Shown one piece after another: positions 17,475-26,263 of a stretch of DNA of 64,000 bases. Numbering within the stretch: position 1 is the first letter of the stretch; the number at the start of each line of letters is the position of its first letter. A program made the translations under genes and the position numbers. The DNA lies in the NCBI GenBank assembly GCA_964396375.1, contig CAYNEY010000018.1:1-64000 (forward strand), read 5' to 3'. The stretch comes from FEN-1139 sp964396375. Lineage in GTDB: Bacteria > Myxococcota_A > Polyangia > Polyangiales > Polyangiaceae. The notes beneath the pieces were generated by a model that saw only the letters and a list, made by a program, of their open reading frames with translations, searched no databases and was not told the DNA's origin.

Positions 17475-20400
17475 TCAAGGGCTGGACCAATACGGATCGG
17501 AGGTGGTGGTTTCACGCGGCGCGGGAGGGGCGCCTTCCGGAGCATCACTCTTCGTGAGCAATTGGGCAGGTCGACGCGACAAAAACTGTACCCGCATCTC
17601 TGGATCACGGATCGACGCTGCGACCTTCTTCACCCACTGCGCAGCCCGCTCCAGGATCTCACCTGCTTGAGGCGACTCGGCTCGTGTCAACGCCTCGCAG
17701 CACAGTGCGCGCGTCACCAAGCCATACTCCGAGCCTTGGATGGTTTCCATCGCCCCCATCGCCGTGGTGGCGAGGAGAATCCCGGTGTGCTGCTCTCCGA
17801 TATCGATGCGAGCCACCGCCTCGATCGCCATCGCGTAGAAGTGAAACGCCACATAGGCCTGCGCTTCAGCCACTTGTCTGGCATCGAAGGCAAACATCAC
17901 GCTCGCCCCTGGATCGCCGCGGCGGCGGGCCAGGATCGCCCGAACGATCTTCTCATGTGCCATGTCGTAGGCGCTGCTGGTCACCAGGTTGATGGCAGCG
18001 ATGTCGTGGACCAGGCTTTCGGCCGTCTCAAACTCCTCGACCTCCATCAGCACCTCGGCCATCGCCAATAGCGTCCCCGCCTTCGCCTCGAAGTCTCCGT
18101 ATCGTTCGTGGGCCTTTCTGGCACGCTCCAGGTACACTAGCCCACGCTGCACGTCACCAGCAGCAGCATAGGATTGCCCAACGGTGCAGAGCGTCTTCGC
18201 AATCTGCAATCGCCCACCGATTCCGAGATCGATCTGGACCGCCTGCAAGCCGAGGGCGATGGCGTCCTCGAAGCGACCCAACACATACAGGGAGAAGGCA
18301 AGCGAGCACTTGGCATGTGCCTCCATCCGCCGGGCGCCGGCACGGCGAAAAATCGCAATGGCCTCGGCATGGGCTGCGATCGCCTCGTGCACTCGCCCCA
18401 CCCGCCGCAACAGTGTTCCCTTCGCACTCAGTACCTCGGCCCGCTGTCGCGCAGGGACCTCGGGGTGGGCCGCGGCGGAGAGCGCTCGGTCGATCGCAGC
18501 CAAGGCCCCCTGCATGTCGCCAAGGTCACGCAGGATCTCCGCCACCAGTCCCTGCGCCTGAGCCTCATCGTAAAAGAGCGCGCTCTCACTCGCCATCTGC
18601 TCCGCGCGCTGCGCGAGTGACAAGCCCCGCGCGAGCCTCCCCGAGTCAACCTCGAACCGCGCCGTCCGCATCAGCGCGACCGCGGCCCAACGCGCCTTTC
18701 TCGAGTCCCGCGCCAGCTCCCGCAGCCGGTCCAGGTGAAGTCGGCGTTCGCGCTTCTGACCTTGACCGCGGGCTATCGCCTCGAGTGCCTCATGCGCCTC
18801 GAAGCGCCTTGGATCGGCGGGAGGCAACACTCGGAGGGCCCGTCGGAAGTAGCGCTTGGCAAGCCGGATCTGGTAACTCCCGTGCGCCGTGCGGCCCGCT
18901 TCGAGGTAGTGATCGGCAGCCTTCTCCGACTCGTGACCAAACTCAAGGTGACGCGCCACAATGGCCGCGCCGAGCCCCCGCGCAAGCGGAGTCTCGGCCA
19001 GGATCTCGCCGACCCGCCGGTGCATCTGGGTCCGCGCCGCCGCGCGGATCGCCGCGTAGGCGACATCACGGGTCACCGGATGGCGAACATCCACAAAATC
19101 CCCGCGCAGATCACAGAGGCCACGGGCGCACAGCCTCGCCACCGCGTCGTCGGCGCCCGCCCCCACCAGCGCGCGGAGATCCCCTTGGCTCATCGCTCCA
19201 CCGGCGACCGCCAGCCACTCTATCACCTGCTGCTCCTCCAGCGGCAGCTCGTCGAGGCGATCTGCGATCAGCTGGTCGAGGGTGGAGGGGAGGGCGCGTC
19301 CCGTGCTGTCTTTGCCCTCGACCCGGGAGAGCTCGAGCACCTGATCTGGTCCTTCTTTGAGTTCCAGCGCTCCTCGTTCCAGGAGAGCGTCGACCATCTC
19401 CAGCAAAAAGAATGGATTGCCGCCGATCCGAGGCGAGAGTTCCTTACACACCTGTTCGACTCCACGGGCTGCGCCGAGCCGCGCCTTCAGAAGCTGGATC
19501 TGGTGCTCGATACTGAGGGCCTTCAGCTCGATGCGCACCAGGTGGTCCACCAGGGGTGAACTCCGCTCCCCAAGCCGAGAGACCAACACGAACAACACCG
19601 GCCATGGCTCGGGCCATCGCACCAGCTCGGCAATGCTCTCCAGGCTCGGGCGGTCCGCCCACTGCAGGTTTTCGCCGATCATGACGACCGGGAATTTCTG
19701 GGCAAAGTGGAGGATCAGAGCCCGCAAACCGACCGCGATCAAACGACGATTTTGGGCTGCGTCGCCTTCGTCGGCAGCCAACGCGAGCTGTCCGGAGAGG
19801 AGCGCGCCGAGGCGATCCAGGCACGGTTCACGTTCCTCCCCAAATTCGAAGTCCGCGAGCCGACTGATCAATCGCTCGCGTGCCAACTCGAGAGCGGCCT
19901 CCTCCGGTAGCTCGAGCAACGCCCGCACCCAATCCCCCAGAAGCGAAAAGGGTAGCTCGGCGCGCGCTGGAGAGGCCTCGGCTCGGAATACCTGGGTTTC
20001 CTCCGGTAGCTCGCCTACGAAAGCCGCGACCAGCGCGCTCTTGCCGATCCCCATCTCGCCCGCCACGACCCGCGAGGTCACCCTCCCCTGAACACCACCG
20101 ATCCGGCTGACCGCGTGGTGGTAAGCGGCCTGGAGCTCGGCCAACTCCACATCGCGACCGATCAGCTCACCAGAACCTTGCTCGTCCCGCTCCGCCTTCT
20201 CCTCGCGCGAGAGCGGCCGCACCAGAGCGTAGATGCGCATGTTCTCAGGCATGTCGCGATTCTGCGAGCCCTCGAGGGCGATGGTCGGGGCGTCCGCCCA
20301 CACGAAATCGCGGCGCACGAGACGATACAGACCCCCCGCAGCCCAGGTTCCACCGGCGGGTGCCTGCAGGCCAAGCATGCGCGCCAGATCGAGGGCGGCC

Positions 20401-21917
20401 TCCGAGACCTGGTGCCGGATCATGTGCCCCGCACGATCACGGCGACCGGTAGCGATCCCTCGCACGATCCCGATGCTGGCCTGGAGTTCCACGGGCATGT
20501 CATCACACGCACCCTGGATCGCCTCGTGGATGTCGATGGCGAGGCAGGCTGCGTCCGACGCCGCCCGCGACGGATTCGCCATCAGTCCCACCACCGCGCT
20601 GGCGCCTCCGGTGGGGATCAACCGGTCGCCAAGCACTCTGTGATCGCGACTCCAGGTCAGTCGCGCTCCACGTTTGAAGGCGATCTCGCCGAGGGTCTTC
20701 TGCAGCTGCTCGACAAACTCGGCCGCATCATTCGGGCTGGCAGCCTCCGCGAGCTGATCGATGCCGTGAACCTGGAGCGATAACACCGCCACGTGACGGA
20801 TCTCCTGTCCGTGGCGCTCGCGCCGAGGCCGCGGCTGCCCGCCCTCGTCCTCGTCCAGACCTACCTCGGCGCGGTTAGCAAAGGCGTCGACTGAACCCGT
20901 GCCATGCGACACGACCGAACGCGACCCATCGTCGGGCGCGGGCAAAACGTCAGCCGGCGCGACCACGCCCGGTGAGGTGTGCTCGCGACTCACGATCTGT
21001 TCCAGGACCGACTCGAGCACGTGTCCATCGATCGGCTGCTGTGCCGAGAAGAGAGCGCGGGTCACGGCCGCCGCAAGATCGCGCGCCGTCGCATAGCGAT
21101 CGGAGGCACTCCGGGCCAGCGACTTCATCACGATCGCCTCCAGCTCCCGAGGGATGTCCCGCGCAAACATGCTGGGAGGCTCGACCTGACCGGCACGCAC
21201 GGCATCCAGCAGCTCGGCACCCTCCGCCGCACCATGAAGGGGGCGCCCGGTCAGCATCTCGTGCAACACCACACCCAGTGAGTAGATATCGGTGCGCCGA
21301 TCCACCTTCTCCCCACGTGCCTGTTCAGGAGACATGTAGCCGGTCTTGCCCTTCAGAATCCCCGGCTCTTCTCGAAAAATGTTCGCCGAAGCGATGCCAA
21401 AGTCGGCGATTTTGACCGAGCCTTCGTAGCTCAAGAGGATGTTTTGGGGTGATACGTCGCGGTGGACGATGGCAATCGGCTGCCCCGACTCGTCCCGCCG
21501 CTCATGGGCATAGTGCAGCCCCTTGGCGACTTCACCGGCCACGTACAGGGCCACGTAGGGAGGGATCCTGATCCGCTTCGAGCGAGCTGCACGCATCACG
21601 CGTCGGAGGTCAGGACCCTCCACGTACTCCATACTGAGGAGCTGCCCTTCTTCGCCGTACTCCTGGAACTCGTAAACCTGAACGATGTTGGGGTGGTTGA
21701 GGCGGGTTGCCAGCATCGCCTCTTCGGCAAACATCACCCTGAAGCGCTCGGAGTTGGTGTGCTGCGGAAGGATTCGTTTTACGACCAAGAGCTTGTAGGT
21801 GCCCTCAGCCCCGCGCTTCTTCGCAAGAAACACCTCGGCCATACCCCCCACGCCGAGGCGTCGGATCACCTCGAAGTCGGCGAGCCGTTTGGGAACGAAC
21901 GTGCTTTCGTCAGTCAT
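17475..21917 (-). CDS. Giant Ser/Thr kinase with degenerate cyclase, AAA ATPase and TPR regions
   Basis: The 1480-residue product starts with a Hanks kinase (about 15-290): LGVGGMAEVF, catalytic K47, HRDVSPQN (152-159), DFG (172-174) and the activation-loop end SPEQA. Residues about 370-570 resemble a class III nucleotide cyclase domain, but the first metal-binding Asp (usual FADIxGFT) is replaced (VAVLSLQVHGID), so it is probably inactive and may only sense or bind. A STAND/AAA-type ATPase follows with Walker A GEMGIGKS (620-627). The last about 550 residues are TPR helices. The kinase-(cyclase)-ATPase-TPR order is well known in myxobacteria and suggests a large signalling scaffold. It is a single gene with no obvious partner. 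Confidence 0.88.
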   Translation of the reverse strand: MTDESTFVPKRLADFEVIRRLGVGGMAEVFLAKKRGAEGTYKLLVVKRILPQHTNSERFRVMFAEEAMLATRLNHPNIVQVYEFQEYGEEGQLLSMEYVEGPDLRRVMRAARSKRIRIPPYVALYVAGEVAKGLHYAHERRDESGQPIAIVHRDVSPQNILLSYEGSVKIADFGIASANIFREEPGILKGKTGYMSPEQARGEKVDRRTDIYSLGVVLHEMLTGRPLHGAAEGAELLDAVRAGQVEPPSMFARDIPRELEAIVMKSLARSASDRYATARDLAAAVTRALFSAQQPIDGHVLESVLEQIVSREHTSPGVVAPADVLPAPDDGSRSVVSHGTGSVDAFANRAEVGLDEDEGGQPRPRRERHGQEIRHVAVLSLQVHGIDQLAEAASPNDAAEFVEQLQKTLGEIAFKRGARLTWSRDHRVLGDRLIPTGGASAVVGLMANPSRAASDAACLAIDIHEAIQGACDDMPVELQASIGIVRGIATGRRDRAGHMIRHQVSEAALDLARMLGLQAPAGGTWAAGGLYRLVRRDFVWADAPTIALEGSQNRDMPENMRIYALVRPLSREEKAERDEQGSGELIGRDVELAELQAAYHHAVSRIGGVQGRVTSRVVAGEMGIGKSALVAAFVGELPEETQVFRAEASPARAELPFSLLGDWVRALLELPEEAALELARERLISRLADFEFGEEREPCLDRLGALLSGQLALAADEGDAAQNRRLIAVGLRALILHFAQKFPVVMIGENLQWADRPSLESIAELVRWPEPWPVLFVLVSRLGERSSPLVDHLVRIELKALSIEHQIQLLKARLGAARGVEQVCKELSPRIGGNPFFLLEMVDALLERGALELKEGPDQVLELSRVEGKDSTGRALPSTLDQLIADRLDELPLEEQQVIEWLAVAGGAMSQGDLRALVGAGADDAVARLCARGLCDLRGDFVDVRHPVTRDVAYAAIRAAARTQMHRRVGEILAETPLARGLGAAIVARHLEFGHESEKAADHYLEAGRTAHGSYQIRLAKRYFRRALRVLPPADPRRFEAHEALEAIARGQGQKRERRLHLDRLRELARDSRKARWAAVALMRTARFEVDSGRLARGLSLAQRAEQMASESALFYDEAQAQGLVAEILRDLGDMQGALAAIDRALSAAAHPEVPARQRAEVLSAKGTLLRRVGRVHEAIAAHAEAIAIFRRAGARRMEAHAKCSLAFSLYVLGRFEDAIALGLQAVQIDLGIGGRLQIAKTLCTVGQSYAAAGDVQRGLVYLERARKAHERYGDFEAKAGTLLAMAEVLMEVEEFETAESLVHDIAAINLVTSSAYDMAHEKIVRAILARRRGDPGASVMFAFDARQVAEAQAYVAFHFYAMAIEAVARIDIGEQHTGILLATTAMGAMETIQGSEYGLVTRALCCEALTRAESPQAGEILERAAQWVKKVAASIRDPEMRVQFLSRRPAQLLTKSDAPEGAPPAPRETTTSDPYWSSP

Positions 21918-22044
21918 CGTAGCGGGCGAGGCCGGGAGATGACCGGCTCGCCGAGCAGGACTCCATCCTACCGGGAAATGCCCGTGGGCGAACCCCCTGA
22001 AAGCGTCCGGACCGGTCTATGGACCTGTCCCGCGTCGGGCGGAC

Positions 22045-22058
22045 GGCCTTCGAAGGCC
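22045..22058. repeat. 14-bp perfect palindrome
   Basis: GGCCTTCGAAGGCC is self-complementary and lies between the kinase start (21917) and the end of the DUF1566 gene (22087). No T-run follows on either strand. It could be an operator or a short hairpin; I cannot decide. Confidence 0.4.
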
Positions 22059-22086
22059 TGTTACCCTCAGATTTTCCTGGTTTTTG

Positions 22087-23739
22087 TCAATTGTGGACGC
22101 AACGGACCCAACCATCGACGAAGTAGTTCCAAGCTGACGAATCGGCTCCGGAGTTCCACCCGGTGTAGCCATCACAGTAGGAAAGGCCCCAGGCCTCACC
22201 ACCAACCTCGGACGCCTCGGCAGCCCAGAACCAACCATCTGGGTCACAAGAACCGTTGGTGTCAGGGAACACGTCACGGTTGATGGCAGGAGAGACGAGC
22301 GCTTCGTTCACGGTGGAGGCAAGCTCATTCAGGGTCGGCACACGCCATCCGGAAAGCCCTCCGGTGGTCTGGGAAGCGCAGTACCCGGGAGCCTCTGACC
22401 ACGGCATGCGGGACGAGGAGGAGCTCTGCTGCCACGTAAGACCCGTGTAGTTGTCCTTCACGACCGCATCGGCACCGGTGCCGGTAACCGTATAGTGGTC
22501 GGGGGGTTCGACGGCATATTCGTCCGCAGCCTCACCTGTCCCGCCACCGCGAACACAGCGGGTCACGAGGTTCGTCCCCGTCCCTTGGATCGCGTTGCTG
22601 GTAAAGCCGTTGGTTCCATAGCCCCAAACCTGGCTGTACTCGTCACTCCCAAAGCGGATCTGGTGGTACCAGTACGATTTGGTGGTGTAGTAGCCACCGG
22701 TCACCTCGAAGATCGGAGCCCACCCGGTCCTGCCTTGCGTGACGTCAGTGATCGAGGCGAGTTCCACGCGCGTCGGGAGACGCCAGTCACTGAACCCGGC
22801 ATAGTTACTGGACGCGAGAGCAGCACAGCGATCAACGCTAGACTGCCAGTTTCCCTGAGTGGAGGGGTTGGCCTGCTCCCACACCAGACAAGTGATGTCG
22901 TCGCGCACGGCTCCATTGCCGAGATCGGTGAGGCTCTGATGGTTCGGTACCGCATCTCCGGAACTAGGAGGATTAGGCATCCGCCAGCACGGCCACTTGT
23001 GAGACCCGCAGGTTGACTCCACACAACCGCCAGAGCCGCCCTGACCTTGAATCGCTCCACCCTGACCTTGAATCGCTCCACCCTGACCTTGAATCGCTCC
23101 GCCCTGACCTTGAATCGCTCCGCCCTGNNNNNNNNNNNNNNNNNNNNNNNNNNNNNNNNNNNNNNNNNNNNNNNNNNNNNNNNNNNNNNNNNNNNNNNNN
23201 NNNNNNNNNNNNNNNNNNNNNNNNNNNCCACCCTGACCTTGAATCGCTCCGCCCTGACCTTGAATCGCTCCGCCCTGACCTTGAATCGCTCCACCCTGAC
23301 CTTCGGTCGCTCCGCCCTGACCTTGAATCGCTCCGCCCTGACCTTCGGTCGCTCCGCCCTGACCTTCGGTCGCTCCACCCTGACCTTGAATCGCTCCGCC
23401 CTGACCTTGAATCGCTCCGCCCTGACCTTCGGTCGCTCCGCCCTGACCTTCGGTCGCTCCACCCTGACCTTCGGTCGCTCCGCCCTGACCTTGAATCGCT
23501 CCACCCTGACCTTCGATCGCTCCGCCCTGACCTTGAATCGCTCCACCCTGACCTTGAATCGCTCCACCCTGACCTTGAATCGCTCCACCCTGACCACTGG
23601 TCCCCACTTGACCCCCGGAGGCGCTGGTCGAGGAAGCGCCCCCGCCCCCCGACTCCTCGGGAGCCGCCGACTCCTCATGCGAGCAACCCAGCACCAGAGA
23701 GGTGATCGTGGCAGCCACGAGAAAAGTCATGCGCATCAT
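22087..23739 (-). CDS. DUF1566 (Lcl_C) lipoprotein with repeat stalk, interrupted by assembly gap
   Basis: The protein has a lipoprotein signal ending in SLVLG-C19, a short Ser/Gly-rich linker, a long 7-residue repeat stalk (GGA[I/T][Q/E]GQ) and then two DUF1566 domains, with WRLPTRVELASI in the first and WRVPTLNELAST in the second, plus conserved Trp/Cys pairs. DUF1566 proteins are usually extracellular, often repeat-linked and of unknown function. The gap of 100 N lies inside the stalk, so the true protein length is unknown although the frame is kept across it. The mature protein is probably attached to the cell surface with the DUF1566 domains at the tip. Confidence 0.85.
   Translation of the reverse strand: MMRMTFLVAATITSLVLGCSHEESAAPEESGGGGASSTSASGGQVGTSGQGGAIQGQGGAIQGQGGAIQGQGGAIEGQGGAIQGQGGATEGQGGATEGQGGATEGQGGAIQGQGGAIQGQGGATEGQGGATEGQGGAIQGQGGATEGQGGAIQGQGGAIQGQGGAIQGQGXXXXXXXXXXXXXXXXXXXXXXXXXXXXXXXXXXQGGAIQGQGGAIQGQGGAIQGQGGAIQGQGGSGGCVESTCGSHKWPCWRMPNPPSSGDAVPNHQSLTDLGNGAVRDDITCLVWEQANPSTQGNWQSSVDRCAALASSNYAGFSDWRLPTRVELASITDVTQGRTGWAPIFEVTGGYYTTKSYWYHQIRFGSDEYSQVWGYGTNGFTSNAIQGTGTNLVTRCVRGGGTGEAADEYAVEPPDHYTVTGTGADAVVKDNYTGLTWQQSSSSSRMPWSEAPGYCASQTTGGLSGWRVPTLNELASTVNEALVSPAINRDVFPDTNGSCDPDGWFWAAEASEVGGEAWGLSYCDGYTGWNSGADSSAWNYFVDGWVRCVHN
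23041..23595 (-). repeat. 21-bp tandem repeat array with internal gap
   Basis: At least 21 copies of a 21-base unit are visible, 17 upstream and 4 downstream of the gap in coding orientation. Each encodes GGAIQGQ or the variant GGATEGQ. The two variants form runs, suggesting block duplications. The real copy number is unknown because the assembly breaks here. Confidence 0.95.
23128..23227. other. Assembly gap of 100 N inside a repeat
   Basis: Exactly 100 N separate identical repeat units. This is the standard placeholder for a gap of unknown size and should not be read as real spacing. Confidence 0.98.
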
Positions 23740-23820
23740 CGTCTATACCCCGGCAGAGATCTCAAAAGGGCCGTTTTGTCGTTGCGCAGGCCGGTCTCAA
23801 CCAATCACCGAGGACGGGAC

Positions 23821-23850
23821 TTGCGCACAGATCTGGGCTCAGGGTAAAAT
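23821..23850 (+). promoter_or_regulatory. Possible sigma-70 type promoter for the SGNH-like gene
   Basis: TTGCGC at 23821-23826 and TAAAAT at 23845-23850 are 18 bases apart, 43 bases ahead of the start codon at 23893 on the same strand. It is a reasonable but not strong match to -35 and -10 elements. It was judged by eye only. Confidence 0.35.
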
Positions 23851-23892
23851 TGCCACTTCATTCGATCGGTGATTTCACCTGGGGAGAGTGCC

Positions 23893-24789
23893 ATGAAAAG
23901 TGTCGTATCAGGGCTGGTTGGTGGGTGTACCGGAGGCCTTCTGGCTTTCATTGCTGTTCCAGCCATGGCGCAGACCGTCCTCATCGCTCACACAAAAGTG
24001 GATGTCTCGGTCCTGAGTGAGGAAGAGGTCGCGGCGGCGCGCGCGCTCCGTATGTCACTGTCACATGCCTCGGTGGGGTCGAACATCTGGGATGGGCTCA
24101 CCGCCCTCGCCGCAGATGACCAAGCCTTCACCTTCCCGAATTGGTCCGACAATGCCCGTGGTAACCCCGGATGGGAAGCAAAACTCACCGAGTTCGAAGC
24201 CTGGGTCACAGAACACGCCGAGCAGTTTGACGTGTTTCAGAACAAGCTCTGCTACATCGACCAAGACGTGGATTTCGCGAGCTACCGCGACTCGATGCTG
24301 GGGCTCGCCGAACGGCATCCCTCGCACCACTTCGTGTGGTGGACCATCCCGATCATGACCGCTGACTCGAGCAACCCACTGCGGGCCGAGTTCAACCAGG
24401 CGGTCCGCGACTACTGCGCCGAGCATGACCTCCCCCTCTTCGACATCGCCGATATCGAAAGTCACACCGTCAGCGGCGCGGCAGTCACGGACGACGGGGT
24501 GGAGGCGATGGACACTGAACAGTCCTCGGATGGAGGGCACCTGAACCAGCTCGGCGCGGCACGGGCGGCGGCAGCCCAATGGGTCTTGATGGCCGAACTC
24601 GCCGGAGCCGAGATTCCGAGCAGCATCTCTGGCCCAACCGCCGAGGATGTCGAGCAGAGTGAGCAATCATCCGATGGTGGTGAATCCGGCTGCACTGTGG
24701 GCCGTGGTGGTGTCTCGAGGACTGGGTGGTTCGTCGTGGTCGGGGCGCTGCTGCTTGGCTTCTCGGCGCGCCGCCGGAGCCGACCTTGA
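23893..24789 (+). CDS. Exported SGNH-hydrolase-like protein with MYXO-CTERM-like tail
   Basis: The 298-residue product begins with a signal peptide (about 1-27, ending AMA-Q). Its core resembles SGNH hydrolases: an early SLSHASVGSNIWDG block and a late GGHLNQLGAAR block, where the conserved His of such enzymes normally lies. The tail is a MYXO-CTERM-like signal: a Cys (in CTVGRGG), one hydrophobic helix and RRRSRP. Such tails are known to be processed at the Cys and displayed on the surface. The ATG at 23893 follows GGGGAGAG. Possible substrates are acylated polysaccharides or peptidoglycan, inferred partly from the expansin gene coupled to it by a TTGA start-stop overlap. Confidence 0.7.
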   Translation: MKSVVSGLVGGCTGGLLAFIAVPAMAQTVLIAHTKVDVSVLSEEEVAAARALRMSLSHASVGSNIWDGLTALAADDQAFTFPNWSDNARGNPGWEAKLTEFEAWVTEHAEQFDVFQNKLCYIDQDVDFASYRDSMLGLAERHPSHHFVWWTIPIMTADSSNPLRAEFNQAVRDYCAEHDLPLFDIADIESHTVSGAAVTDDGVEAMDTEQSSDGGHLNQLGAARAAAAQWVLMAELAGAEIPSSISGPTAEDVEQSEQSSDGGESGCTVGRGGVSRTGWFVVVGALLLGFSARRRSRP

Positions 24790-25469
24790 CCCCACATCTC
24801 TCCGTGATCATGACCCTCGCGTTGGTCGCCTGCGGCGAGAGTTCGGTCACGGACAACGCCGTCCCGAGCGTACCCTTCGGGGTATCCGTCGAGGGCACGG
24901 CGACGTACTACGCAGCAGACGGTTCGGGAGCTTGCTCCTTCGATCCGAGCCCAGATGATCTCGCCGTCACCGCCCTCAACCAACCCGATTGGAGTGGCAG
25001 CAGCCTATGTGGTGCCTGCGCAGAAGTTGCAGGTCCGAGGGGCAGCATCCGCGTGCGCATCGTCGATCTGTGTCCCGAGTGTCCCTCCGGTCATCTCGAT
25101 CTGAGTGAGTCAGCTTTCGCACGAATCGCTGAGCCTTCCCTGGGCCGAGTCTCCATCACATGGCAGCTCGTGCCCTGCGATGTCACGGGACCGGTGCGCT
25201 ATCGCTACAAGGATGGCTCGAATCCGTGGTGGACCGCCGTACAGGTGCACAACCATCGGCTCCCAGTCACCGCGATGGAGTTCTCAACGGATGGAACGAA
25301 GTTCACCGAGATGGTGCGCACCGACTACAACTACTTTTTCGCCGAGAGCGGCTTCGGAGACACGGCCGTAGCCGTCCGAATCACTTCTCTCGACGGACAG
25401 ACACTGCTAGATGAGCTCCCCCCAGTCGAGGAACTGCTGGTAGTGGCCGGCAAGAGCCAGTTCCTCTAG
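24786..25469 (+). CDS. Bacterial expansin (EXLX1-like), probable lipoprotein
   Basis: Expansins loosen plant or microbial polysaccharide networks without hydrolysis. The 227-residue product aligns by eye with the two-domain EXLX1/YoaJ architecture: a D1 double-psi barrel (ATYYAADG..., then VDLCPEC with D94 and LDLSESAF with D105) and a D2 CBM63 domain with the exposed pair WW (148-149) and TDYNYF. The acidic D1 residue and the aromatic D2 surface needed for activity are present. Unlike EXLX1 it has six Cys in the mature part (50, 75, 78, 96, 99, 131), as in eukaryote-type expansins. The proposed TTG start at 24786 overlaps the previous stop (TTGA) behind a GGAG site and gives a lipoprotein signal ending LVA-C16; GTG 24804 and ATG 24810 are alternatives. 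Horizontal transfer is plausible. Confidence 0.83.
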   Translation: MTPHLSVIMTLALVACGESSVTDNAVPSVPFGVSVEGTATYYAADGSGACSFDPSPDDLAVTALNQPDWSGSSLCGACAEVAGPRGSIRVRIVDLCPECPSGHLDLSESAFARIAEPSLGRVSITWQLVPCDVTGPVRYRYKDGSNPWWTAVQVHNHRLPVTAMEFSTDGTKFTEMVRTDYNYFFAESGFGDTAVAVRITSLDGQTLLDELPPVEELLVVAGKSQFL

Positions 25470-25667
25470 TGCACGGGCAAAGTAGGGTGCAGCCAACGGG
25501 GGTGACAGCTGTGGCGCACCACCGGCCCGTCCTTTGGCCACTTCCTTCAGCTCATCGCAGCGAAACTCTGAAGCGTCGGGGCGGTAGTTGATTTGCGCCG
25601 CAGAACCCCGGAGCTCCTCCACATTCCGCACACTGTGATCCGGCCTGCGGTCTGACTCGGCGGCCAC
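25407..25667 (-). CDS. Uncertain small ORF overlapping the expansin 3' end
   Basis: This 86-residue open frame on the minus strand overlaps the last 63 bases of the expansin gene. Its C-terminal half has a protein-like composition (AAPYFARALEELALAGH), but third codon positions are less GC-rich than in the neighbours. No family is recognised and no convincing ribosome site is seen. It may be a chance frame. Confidence 0.25.
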   Translation of the reverse strand: MAAESDRRPDHSVRNVEELRGSAAQINYRPDASEFRCDELKEVAKGRAGGAPQLSPPLAAPYFARALEELALAGHYQQFLDWGELI

Positions 25668-25861
25668 CCGACCCTACCGACGGCCCTTCGTCATCGGGAT
25701 GGGGATCGGCGTGTTGATTGGCCTCGCCTTTGTAACCAGCACCTTCATCGCGCCGACCGAGCAGAAGGACACAGACGTGTCTCTCCGTTCTGGTACCTAC
25801 TCTCAGAGGGTTGACAGGCTCAGCTCTTGGCGCGATCGACGAAGCGGGCTATCGTCGGCGC
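25470..25861. other. Intergenic region between expansin and PilZ genes
   Basis: These 392 bases hold no secure gene. A plus-strand frame open from about 25639 encodes a hydrophobic stretch (MGIGVLIGLAFVTSTF) that looks like one membrane helix but continues into low-complexity Arg/Ser sequence past the PilZ start. It could be a gene remnant. The uncertain minus-strand ORF above also lies here. Confidence 0.4.
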
Positions 25862-26263
25862 ATGTCCGCAGAGGAGTCAGATCGTCGCGATGCGCTGCGC
25901 GCTCCGATCGAGCTCAAGGTCGAATACCGCCGCGTCAACGCTTTCTTCGCGGACTACACGAGGAACATCTCGCGCGGCGGCACCTTCATCGGTACCACCC
26001 GTCCCTTGCCAATCGGCACCGAGTTTGCTTTTTCCCTATTCGTTCCGGGTATGACGGAGCCGCTTGCCTTGATGGGCAAGGTGGTGTGGGTCACCCCAGT
26101 GGACGGCGCGACCCCCGCCAACCCGCCGGGCATGGGTATCGAGTTTCTGTACCGCGACGAGGAAGAACGGCGGGATAAGCTGCGGATCGTGCGCAGCCTG
26201 TTTGCAGTCGAGCTCGGCGACGCGCTGGCCTCGAAGATCATGGAAGAGGTAGCACCGAGCTAG
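25862..26263 (+). CDS. Single-domain PilZ protein, probable c-di-GMP effector
   Basis: The 133-residue product is essentially one PilZ domain. The c-di-GMP binding motifs are present: RxxxR (R9-R13, in RRDALR) and NxSxxG (N35, S37, G40, in NISRGG). The rest fits the small myxobacterial PilZ group (GTEFAFSLFVPG, MGKVVWVTP, MGIEFL). It likely binds c-di-GMP and controls motility or secretion through a partner not seen here. The ATG at 25862 gives the conserved N-terminus. The stop overlaps the end of the convergent TPR lipoprotein gene by four bases. Confidence 0.87.
   Translation: MSAEESDRRDALRAPIELKVEYRRVNAFFADYTRNISRGGTFIGTTRPLPIGTEFAFSLFVPGMTEPLALMGKVVWVTPVDGATPANPPGMGIEFLYRDEEERRDKLRIVRSLFAVELGDALASKIMEEVAPS

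Noticed and set aside
23041..23595. Regularly repeated 21-base units resembling a CRISPR array.
   Set aside because: There are no unique spacers, the units are contiguous, and they encode an in-frame peptide repeat.
23013..23847. Plus-strand frames with HPDLESLR or TLTLNRSA repeats across the gap.
   Set aside because: They are the antisense reading of the DUF1566 stalk; only the minus-strand frame has a signal peptide and DUF1566 domains.
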